Assembly: GCA_000828075.3 (NCBI GenBank)
Contig: JXCB02000039.1
Span: 109,798-154,228, forward strand
Length of the DNA: 44,431 bases
DNA from: Tolypothrix campylonemoides VB511288
GTDB lineage: Bacteria; Cyanobacteriota; Cyanobacteriia; Cyanobacteriales; Nostocaceae
Direction of reading: 5' to 3'
The position numbers and the translations under genes are program-made. The notes under the pieces were generated by a model. It ran no database searches. It saw only the letters and a list, made by a program, of their open reading frames with translations, and was not told the origin of the DNA. This document shows positions 34,019 through 41,619 of the stretch, piece after piece; position 1 is the first letter of the stretch; each line of letters opens with the position of its first letter.

Positions 34019-34176
34019 GGACTTAATAAAGTCACTCCAAGCTCTAATGCGCTCCGTCTTTTTTTCAAAAGAAACTTTTTTTCTACTTCCTGGCGATTTT
34101 GTCGAGTATCTGCTGCTGATATCACTGGCTCCTGAACAGAAGTAGACTCTAAATTCTGCTGTTGCTCCTGTCTCAT
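34015..34176 (-). CDS. Small ORF overlapping (GTGA) or frameshifted 5' part of the membrane protein gene
   Basis: 53 codons from the ATG at 34176-34174, starting MRQEQQQNLESTSVQEP and ending at TGA 34017-34015, which overlaps the GTG start of the next gene. It could be a translationally coupled small protein. It could instead be the true N-terminus of the 338-residue protein joined by a -1 shift: codons GAA-AAA-AAG at about 34084-34076 contain A-AAA-AAG, and the -1 frame then reads KKVSFEKKTERIRAWSDF straight into the membrane helix. The Gln/Glu-rich composition matches a cytosolic N-terminus. I cannot decide between the two from one sequence. Confidence 0.4.
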   Translation of the reverse strand: MRQEQQQNLESTSVQEPVISAADTRQNRQEVEKKFLLKKRRSALELGVTLLSP

Positions 34177-34591
34177 AGTAGTTTTTAGGCTAAAATATGA
34201 TTTCTAACTAACTTAAAATTGCCTTCACGGCATACAAACCCCATCGGGATTTTTTACTATATCTACTTAATTATTACTTTTTATGAAACAAACGACCTCT
34301 AAACTCGTCTTGCAAGACAAGTTTGAGGTACAAAACACTAAACACTCCTACCCTTACCCTAAACTCGATTTTTGGTTCCAATGCTACCCACGCCCTGGCT
34401 AAGAGGATAGGGTGGTTGCGGGTAATGGGGTGTGAAGACTTGTCTTCCCCGTAATCCTCTATCAACTGCCATCACTCTAATTATTTAGAGTGCATAAATT
34501 TTATATATTTACCATTATTTAGAATCAGAAGGAAGGTCTTGAAGCGATTACTTTCTACTCACCAAAACTCAATTTTTCAAATAATAAAGTT
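34177..34591. other. Intergenic region with hairpins
   Basis: 415 bp. Contains CGTCTTGCAAGACAAG near 34309 (short palindrome), GAAGACTTGTCTTCC near 34434 and a good hairpin CACTCTAA/TTAGAGTG at 34473-34492. The minus-strand 63-codon frame here (34274-34465) is not like any family I know and overlaps these palindromes, so I take the block 34286-34470 to be a repeat remnant. Confidence 0.5.
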
Positions 34592-34783
34592 ATGTTTTAT
34601 ACCGTAGAATCTGGAGACACACTACCGAGGATTGCTGAAAAATTTTATGGCGATCGCACTTGTTGGCAAACAATTTATGATGCGAATCAGGATGTGATTG
34701 TACTTATCCCTGGAGTCGAACTTTTCATTCCTCTTGACTTATGTTCTGAATTCCAAAGGGAATGGCAAATCATCGTTGTTTAG
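34592..34783 (+). CDS. Small LysM-domain protein
   Basis: 63 residues that are almost entirely one LysM motif: YTVESGDTLPRIAEKFYGDR, then WQTIYDANQDVI and PGVELFIP. LysM binds N-acetylglucosamine polymers such as peptidoglycan. There is no signal peptide, so it may act in the cytoplasm as do the LysM-like proteins in phage tails and some toxin loci, or be a remnant of a larger protein. The downstream ~15 residues (FQREWQIIVV) are not part of the motif. Confidence 0.75.
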   Translation: MFYTVESGDTLPRIAEKFYGDRTCWQTIYDANQDVIVLIPGVELFIPLDLCSEFQREWQIIVV

Positions 34784-34957
34784 GATAACAATGAAAGCTA
34801 TGTGCTTGGATAATTACCGAATTCCTGATTGAGTCGGAAGTAGGCGCAAAATTCCTGTAATCAAAATCCTCATTGCACGAATAAGGGGTAAACGTTGTTA
34901 GCTCTTAAGACTATACAGCGGTGGTTGAAGCCTTAACCTGGTACTGTTCCAGACTTT

Positions 34958-35389
34958 TTAGTCTTTTGGAGGATGCCAACCAGCCATCACCCAATAACTA
35001 CGAACTTCTAACGCATCCGGGTCATCACTTAAATGTAGTACTGCCACTGTAGCCCGACCAGTTGGCGTTTTGCCAACAATACGCAGACCATCTTCAGACC
35101 AGCAAAAATGCTCAAACCAAACCTGGGTACGGGGATTAAAGAGTTCTACTGTCTTGTTTGTTTCTGGATCAACGCCTGTTGTTTTATCACTTTTATAGCG
35201 ATTGCAAAGTGGACAAGCTAGCCATAAATTCGATTCATCATTGCTACCGCCCTTAGAGATAGGGACAATGTGTTCGATTTCCAAACGTGCCATCACTAAA
35301 TGCTAAGGACTCAAGCAATAGCCACAGCGATTTCTAGCAGCAGTACGGACGCGGCGTTCTATTTCTACAGGAATGTAAGTTCGAGCCAT
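34958..35389 (-). pseudogene. HNH endonuclease interrupted by an in-frame amber codon
   Basis: The full frame starts at the ATG at 35389-35387 (MARTYIPVEIERRVR, then NRCGYCLSP) and meets TAG at 35305-35303. It continues in the same frame as HLVMARLEIEHIVPISKGG, then NLWLACPLCNRYKSD. The HNH core (EIEHIVP, NLWLACPLCN) and the two CxxC pairs of the zinc site (CGYC and CPLC) lie on opposite sides of the stop. In homologues I expect Gln at this position (CAG to TAG). Restart at the ATG at 35296 would give a 112-residue protein without the first CxxC. The gene begins 5 bp after the 120-residue gene upstream. Confidence 0.8.
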
Positions 35390-35394
35390 TGCTG

Positions 35395-35757
35395 TTAGTT
35401 GAAAGCAGGTTTTAAACCACGTTCAACAGCTACTTTCATGGCTCTCGCTTTACGTACCAACCCACGTCGATAAACCTCCATCAAATCATCTAATCGTTTC
35501 ACTTCTGCATCATTAAGTTGTCCTTCTTGGTTACGCGCCAAAAGGTCACTGAAAACCTCTTGCTGTTCTCGTTCCATTTGTAGATCGCACAGAACTAAAA
35601 CTTGCTCATCAGGTAGCGACTCAACAGGTAGTTCCGTAATTGCACGGTCTATCCATTCTACTAATACATCTTCCAGTCGCCGATGAGTGAGAGCAGCGAT
35701 TTCTTTTGCCTGTTGTGCCAGTCTTTCTGGGAGTTCTAAGGTAATGATTTCAGCCAT
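35395..35757 (-). CDS. Conserved small protein, antitoxin-like, paired with HNH gene
   Basis: 120 residues. The N-terminus MAEIITLELPERLAQQAKEI followed by RRLEDVLVEWIDRAI looks like a ribbon-helix-helix DNA-binding start. The rest is helical and charged (QMEREQQEVFSDLLARNQEG, then RRGLVRKARAMKVAVERG). I do not know a characterised homologue. Tight linkage to the HNH gene (5 bp, same strand) suggests a two-gene unit. Confidence 0.65.
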   Translation of the reverse strand: MAEIITLELPERLAQQAKEIAALTHRRLEDVLVEWIDRAITELPVESLPDEQVLVLCDLQMEREQQEVFSDLLARNQEGQLNDAEVKRLDDLMEVYRRGLVRKARAMKVAVERGLKPAFN

Positions 35758-35774
35758 TTTTTACCAGCTTTGCC

Positions 35775-36080
35775 TTATGAATTTGAATCTTCACGCCATT
35801 TAAAAATAATTTGCTCGTCAGCCTGCCGAAACTCGATATTAAATTTATCGAATACAACTTCCCGCCCCAGAAGCAATTGCTCTCCACCTGTATTAGTTTG
35901 TAACCATGCCACACGAGCAATAAAACTGTGTTTATCAATTGTCATTTCAACATTGCGTAAAACATACTCAATTCCGCCTATAGTTTCTGCCAATAAAGTT
36001 GATTCTGCATCAGCTAAAGCATATCCTAAATCTTGACCAACTTTTAATGATATTAAACTCAGTTCAGCACCTTGCCACTT
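35775..36080 (-). pseudogene. Retropepsin-like aspartic protease, C-terminal remnant
   Basis: A frame open from 36080 to 35775 with no good start (TTG at 35993 at best). It encodes WQGAELSLISLKVGQDLGYA, then ESTLLAETIGGIEYVLRNVE and LLLGREVVFDKFNIEFRQAD. The LLLGREVVFDKFNIEF stretch is the typical C-terminal strand pattern of the small single-lobe aspartic proteases of cyanobacteria, whose catalytic D[ST]GA motif would lie upstream. That part is missing: before 36080 the sequence is repeat DNA. Inactive remnant. Confidence 0.6.
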
Positions 36081-36446
36081 TTAAGTTAAGCTGCCCTTGC
36101 TTTTAACTTGCATTGTTTGGACGGGCTTTCCGGCCCATCCCACAAGAACTCAGATAAGCTGTCGCGCCTAGAAGTTGCAAAGCGACAGCTTAAAACACAG
36201 CGAAAGCGATCGCTCTTTTCCTTCTCTTGGCGTCCTTGGCGTCTTGGCGGTTCCATAAAAAAAGGTACCGTACGCAAGAGTACGGCACCCTACAAAATAT
36301 TTCTTTTTCCCCTCTCCCTCCGGGTATGTTTTCGGCACGCTTCGCGTTGGCGGAGCCTGCGCTTTGCGCTTACGCCAGTCGCCTACGGCGGGAAACCCGC
36401 CTGCAGCGCTGGACTCACCGCAAGCAGAGAGGGGCTAGGGGTGAGG
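36081..36446. other. Repeat-rich intergenic region
   Basis: 366 bp between chlN and the protease remnant. It contains TTGGCGTCCTTGGCGTCTTGG (an interspersed repeat), a GGTACCGTACGC...GTACGGCACC hairpin near 36265-36292 followed by CCTAC, a CCGGGTATGTTTTCGGCACG element and the GC-rich palindrome at 36373-36412. No gene. Confidence 0.65.
36373..36412 (-). repeat. GC-rich palindromic repeat, copy 3 of 4
   Basis: CGCCAGTCGCCTACGGCGGG, then AAACCCGCC and TGCAGCGCTGG, in the same orientation as copy 1. The flanking word GACTCACC is also shared with copy 1 (10184-10190). Confidence 0.75.
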
Positions 36447-37871
<1,425 letters not shown>

Positions 37872-38003
37872 TTATAAGAAAGAAGATAGAAGATAAAGCA
37901 CAATAAGCTTGCATAAATTTTTTCAAATTCTTGTGGCCTGGGCATCTGGTTCCCCCAGATAATGCAAGTTAAATGTGGAACAGCTTAGAACAAAGAAAAA
38001 TTT

Positions 38004-38067
38004 ATGACTTTCCTTCTTCCCTCTTCATTCTTCATTCTTCATTCTTCCTTCTTCATTCTTCACTCTT
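38004..38067. repeat. CTTCATT short tandem repeats
   Basis: Seven to eight head-to-tail CTTCATT/CTTCCTT heptamers between the DUF5331 gene and chlN, in the 219-bp gap. The same heptamer type recurs elsewhere as part of the genome's short tandem repeats. Non-coding. Confidence 0.75.
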
Positions 38068-38852
38068 TAATGATTGGGAAAGAGACGAGCAATCTCGGAG
38101 TCATCTTCTGAATCATCAAAAGAACCAGAAGGTAGTTCTTCCCCTAAAAACATTTCTTTATCCGCTTCCTCTTTTTGGGTTGCGCTTTCAGCACCCCAAA
38201 CATCTGACAACACACCAGCAAAGCCACTCTCAGAAGTTTTGCTGTCTACTTTGTTCAAATGATCCAAAGAAAGTTCACCGAACTCATCAACTGCGTTATG
38301 TGCTTGTTGAGGTTGATTGTTCGAGTTTGTATCGTTGGATGAGGAATTACCAACTCGGTTTTGTGCTGTAACATTATCGATTGTTGGATGAGATGCCCTT
38401 AGGGTTTCGTTATGTGTATCTCCCATATCCAACTTGTTAGTTATTCCCTCTTGCCCAAAGCTACTTATCTGAGAATTTGTTAGTGTTTCATGACTGAAGT
38501 TTTCATATGAAACATCTAATTCTTCTCTGTGTTTTTCTATACGTAAATTGGGAAGGGCGCGGTTACCGAGAGCTATATCTGGATCAAAATTTAACTCCAG
38601 CACCTCGACCAAGGTATCGGCGTCAGAATTCAATTTAGAAAAGGGCAGCATTAACTGTGCTAGCTTAGGTTCTAGCGCGTTAACGACTCCCAGGATGAGG
38701 TACGAAGATGGTCGTCTGCCACCATCTGGGGTGTAAACAGACTCCACCTCCATGTGCAGGGCAATCCAGTCACGATTTAACTGGAAAAATTGCAACCACT
38801 TTTGCTTTAAAGAATCTGTAAAACTATCAAAGAAAGGCATATCGTTCCCCAT
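38067..38852 (-). CDS. DUF5331 domain protein of the chlL-chlN locus
   Basis: 261 residues. The conserved N-terminal part (MPFFDSFTDSLKQKWLQFFQ, then LNRDWIALHMEVESVYTPDG and SSYLILGVVNALEPKLAQLM) is the DUF5331 domain, regularly found between chlL and chlN in cyanobacteria. A GGGGA lies 5 nt before the ATG at 38840, so MPFF may be the true start, not the ATG at 38852. From about residue 105 the sequence is hydrophilic, rich in Ser, Asn, Asp and Glu, and ends in DSEIARLFPNH. Function unknown; the position suggests a role with dark chlorophyll synthesis. Confidence 0.85.
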   Translation of the reverse strand: MGNDMPFFDSFTDSLKQKWLQFFQLNRDWIALHMEVESVYTPDGGRRPSSYLILGVVNALEPKLAQLMLPFSKLNSDADTLVEVLELNFDPDIALGNRALPNLRIEKHREELDVSYENFSHETLTNSQISSFGQEGITNKLDMGDTHNETLRASHPTIDNVTAQNRVGNSSSNDTNSNNQPQQAHNAVDEFGELSLDHLNKVDSKTSESGFAGVLSDVWGAESATQKEEADKEMFLGEELPSGSFDDSEDDSEIARLFPNH

Positions 38853-38869
38853 CCTGGTACTAAGATGAT

Positions 38870-39736
38870 TTATACAATCATCAAGTCTAATTCCTCTTCT
38901 GAATTTGGAACTTGTGTTTTAGTGGGATTTAGATAAAAATCTGATAACAAAGCAAACAAATCGCGGTCTGGGGAATCATTTGGTACTACACCCTCTGGAC
39001 GCGCCAGAATTTGGTCAGCGATGTTGAGATAGTAATCGCAAACGTAGTTCAGAGACGGGTCAATTTCTGCCATTTCAAACAAAGTCTTTCCTTTGACGCG
39101 GGAAACCCGAATATCTTCAATCAAAGGCAAAACTTCTAAAACTGGCATGGGCACTGCTTCCACGTACTTTTCAATCAAGTCACGCTTCGAGGTACGGTTA
39201 CCGATTAAGCCAGCAAGACGCAGTGGGTGAGTCCGGGCTTTCTCCCTAACCGAAGCAGCAATGCGATTGGCAGCGAACAAAGCATCAAAGCCATTGTCAG
39301 TCACAATCAAGCAGTAGTCAGCATAGTTGAGGGGTGCTGCAAAACCGCCGCAAACAACGTCACCAAGAACGTCAAACAAAATCACATCGTACTCATCAAA
39401 GGCGTTGAGTTCCTTTAATAATTTCACGGTTTCGCCTACCACGTAGCCGCCGCATCCAGCACCCGCCGGAGGACCACCTGCTTCGACACAATCCACACCG
39501 CCATAGCCCTTGTAGATGACATCTTCGGGCCAGACATCTTCGTAGTGGTAGTCCTTTTCTTGTAGGGTGTCGATAATTGTGGGAATCAAGAATCCAGTTA
39601 GGGTGAAGGTGCTGTCGTGTTTGGGGTCGCAACCAATTTGCAGCACTTTCTTGCCGCGCTTGGCTAAGGCGACGGAGATATTACAGCTTGTTGTGGACTT
39701 CCCAATACCGCCTTTTCCGTAAACTGCTAGTTTCAC
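38870..39736 (-). CDS. chlL: Light-independent protochlorophyllide reductase iron protein ChlL
   Basis: 288 residues. NifH-like ATPase that passes electrons to ChlN-ChlB. The P-loop is [10 protein letters not shown] (6-15). The 4Fe-4S ligands of the homodimer are in [10 protein letters not shown] and [31 protein letters not shown] and [11 protein letters not shown] are further signatures. The stop lies 17 bp before the DUF5331 gene, so the two are probably one transcript. Confidence 0.98.
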   Translation of the reverse strand: MKLAVYGKGGIGKSTTSCNISVALAKRGKKVLQIGCDPKHDSTFTLTGFLIPTIIDTLQEKDYHYEDVWPEDVIYKGYGGVDCVEAGGPPAGAGCGGYVVGETVKLLKELNAFDEYDVILFDVLGDVVCGGFAAPLNYADYCLIVTDNGFDALFAANRIAASVREKARTHPLRLAGLIGNRTSKRDLIEKYVEAVPMPVLEVLPLIEDIRVSRVKGKTLFEMAEIDPSLNYVCDYYLNIADQILARPEGVVPNDSPDRDLFALLSDFYLNPTKTQVPNSEEELDLMIV

Positions 39737-40399
39737 TGTAGTTTGCCTCTTATAGTTTCTTGTTAAACTCGTCGCTCAAACAATTCCCTGCACCTAGCCG
39801 AAGATGGCGATTTGTGAGGTCTGTGAGTGCCATTATTGTGCAAATCACACGGAAAATAAAGGGGCTGTTCAAATCTATTAGGGTTATTTCAAGTGAATAA
39901 AGGCTTAATCCAAGGAATATTAACTTTTTTTCCTACTAAAGACTTTCCAAACTAAAATAACTTAATAAATCATACTTTAATAAATTTATTAAATAAAATA
40001 AGTTACAAAACACAAAAGAGAAAAATCCCGCTACATCGATTGCGCGTATCAAAAAGACCTATCTGGACAGGTATACCTCTTGGTAGAGAAATGAGTGTAA
40101 GAGCTATGAGAGGCTCGTAGAAAGTAAATTTGCAAATAAATTGCCAGTTTATTGTCAACGGCTAAGACAAAATTATTCCGACTTGAGAGCGATCGCCTGA
40201 AAAATATAAATAATTATTACCGATGCCACTATTTGTTAAACTTTGTCTCAAATATCAAATTTACTCGTCTTGAGGCTGGCAAAATCAGTGATTGCAGTTT
40301 TCATTCGCAGCGAAAAAACCTCGCATCACTGACTGTGCAATTCTATTTGTACTAGCACGATGTCATTTGTAATGAATCCCTATCAGGGATTGAAATAAT
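39737..40399. other. Long intergenic region upstream of chlL
   Basis: 663 bp, AT-rich, with no convincing gene. It presumably carries the chlL promoter. Visible elements are a GACCTATC...GACAGGTATACCTC partly palindromic stretch at 40045-40075, a HIP1 site at 40190 and the CRISPR-repeat-like sequence at 40374-40395. Confidence 0.5.
40374..40395. repeat. Solitary CRISPR-repeat-like sequence
   Basis: AATCCCTATCAGGGATTGAAA is the inner palindrome and 3' end of the repeat type found in many cyanobacterial CRISPR arrays (as I recall them). Only one copy is present, no spacers or second repeat flank it, and no cas gene is in the window. Confidence 0.35.
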
Positions 40400-40654
40400 T
40401 CAAGAAACATCTTCTTGAGGTGAGCTCATTTCCTGTAAAGACTGCCAGCCTGCTTCCCACTGAGAACGGTCTTGTAACAATTTGGCGTTTATCCAAAAGC
40501 GGACATTAGGGTCACAAGCAGCTACCATCTCAGCATAAACCCACTTACCTTGATTTTTGCGATTGACGACTTGGAAGTGTCGCCAGCCATCGACTTTTTG
40601 CTGCGCTGTCCACTTAGAACCAAGTAGGTAAGGAAATTTCTGCTTTTTAGTCAT
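40400..40654 (-). CDS. TIGR02450 family Trp-rich protein
   Basis: 84 residues, 5 of them Trp: LLGSKWTAQQKVDGWRHFQV, WVYAEMVAACDPNVRFWINA and DRSQWEAGWQSL match the small Trp-rich family (TIGR02450) of cyanobacteria and marine bacteria. No function is known. It lies alone between the chlL leader and the Uma2 remnant. Confidence 0.85.
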   Translation of the reverse strand: MTKKQKFPYLLGSKWTAQQKVDGWRHFQVVNRKNQGKWVYAEMVAACDPNVRFWINAKLLQDRSQWEAGWQSLQEMSSPQEDVS

Positions 40655-40814
40655 TGGTCATTAATCAATATAATCATCGGTTATTTCTCCCCCATCTCGC
40701 TGTGTCCGCAGATAGGGAGAAATTGATATAAGCATAGAAAGGCGATGTGGAAGCCGCCTTGAAGGCGATCGCCCAGATCAATACTTTACTCAAAATATTG
40801 GGGGTTTAACTTTC

Positions 40815-41029
40815 ATGATCGTGCAAGCACAGGAGCAACGCAACTACTCATCTGAAGAATATTTGCAACTAGAGGTCAATTCAGAAGAACGCCATGAATA
40901 TATTGATGGAGAAATCATCCCTGTAACAGGTGGCACACCCAATCATAACCAAATTCCTAGTATATCAGAGCCTTTGCAGAAGCTCACCCTGATCAACAAA
41001 TTGTCCAACAACTTGTTGGACAAATACCC
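40815..41029 (+). pseudogene. Uma2 family endonuclease, truncated
   Basis: MIVQAQEQRNYSSEEYLQLE, then NSEERHEYIDGEIIPVTGGT and PNHNQI is the first quarter of a Uma2/DUF820 nuclease (PD-(D/E)XK fold), with the conserved ERHEYIDGEI and G-T-xNHN. After PNHNQI (about 40955) similarity stops. The frame runs on through a palindrome and into the MITE at 41030 until 41135. The catalytic residues further on are missing, so it is inactive. Confidence 0.75.
41001..41023. repeat. Perfect palindrome TTGTCCAACAA-C-TTGTTGGACAA
   Basis: Two 11-bp arms around one central base, 7 bp left of the MITE at 41030. It may be an operator for a lost gene, or part of the insertion structure. Confidence 0.7.
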
Positions 41030-41163
41030 AGGACTTACGCAAAAGTTACGGAAAACAAACCGCAGAGGACGCAGAGGAGCCAGCGCTGCAGGAGGGTTTC
41101 CCTCCGTAGGCGACTGGCGTGACACAGAGAAATAAGAGTTTGAGAGGTTTTTGCGTAAGTCCT
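41030..41163 (+). mobile_element. MITE with 15-bp terminal inverted repeats
   Basis: 134 bp bounded by AGGACTTACGCAAAA on the left and TTTTTGCGTAAGTCCT on the right, an almost perfect inverted pair. It has no coding capacity. Inside are GCAGAGGACGCAGAGG and ACACAGAGAAATAAGAG segments and the GC-rich palindrome copy 4 (41079-41119). It interrupts the tail of the Uma2 remnant. The parental transposase family is not visible here. Confidence 0.8.
41079..41119 (+). repeat. GC-rich palindromic repeat, copy 4 of 4 (nested in MITE)
   Basis: GCCAGCGCTGCAGGAGGG, TTT, CCCTCCGTAGGCGACTGGCG, nearly identical to copy 2 at 12997-13038 (one change in the core). It sits inside the 134-bp MITE, just as copy 1 sits inside another repeat. 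Confidence 0.75.
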
Positions 41164-41289
41164 ATAAAAGTAAGAATTAAGCGATCGCTCAAAACAAAGT
41201 ACTTCATTTCATTCAACCAGCCGAGAATTAATACCACCCGCCTCATAAAATAAGCCTGTAGGTAGTTGTACGTGATAGCAGGTGAATCA

Positions 41290-41613
41290 ATGGCAGATAT
41301 ACAACTTGAAATTCAAGGACAAGACGCAGTTACAGCTACAGAAGAATTATTCTCCTCTGGGCAAATTTCTGGAAATTGGGAAACTGTTGATGAAGTTGAT
41401 AGAGAAGCCAGTATTGTAACAATCGGTACTATTGTTGCTATTGTTGGCGGTACCCTAGCGGCTGCGGAGCAAATTCGCAAGTGGTACAAGGAATATAAAC
41501 AGGGGAAATCTGGCAAAAAGATTGAAAAAGTCCTGATTGTTGGACGCAATGGTAGGCGCATCCTTTTGGAGAACGCCACACTTGAGCAAATTAAGCAAAT
41601 TCTAGATGAGTGA
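41290..41613 (+). CDS. EACC1-like small membrane component of a CHAT-STAND conflict system
   Basis: 107 residues from the ATG at 41290 (an upstream in-frame start at 41266 is less likely). Order: an N-terminal strand/helix unit (MADIQLEIQGQDAVTATEEL), a hydrophobic helix (ASIVTIGTIVAIVGGTLAAA), a basic linker (EQIRKWYKEYKQGKSGKK) and a C-terminal strand unit (EKVLIVGRNGRRILLENATL). This matches the effector-associated constant component 1 (EACC1) pattern described for bacterial conflict systems, as I recall it. It lies 6 bp before the CHAT-STAND-TPR gene in the same frame, so the two are almost certainly co-translated. The family name is my reading; the linkage is plain. Confidence 0.6.
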   Translation: MADIQLEIQGQDAVTATEELFSSGQISGNWETVDEVDREASIVTIGTIVAIVGGTLAAAEQIRKWYKEYKQGKSGKKIEKVLIVGRNGRRILLENATLEQIKQILDE

Positions 41614-41619
41614 TGCAGT

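Noticed and set aside
34274-34465. Minus-strand 63-codon frame near the LysM gene
   Set aside because: No family resemblance, and it overlaps palindromes and repeat-like DNA. Treated as a non-coding remnant.
40152-40355. Plus-strand 67-codon frame upstream of the Trp-rich gene
   Set aside because: No similarity pattern, and it lies within AT-rich intergenic sequence.
40374-40395. A CRISPR array at this site
   Set aside because: Only one repeat-like copy is visible, with no regularly spaced second copy or spacers.
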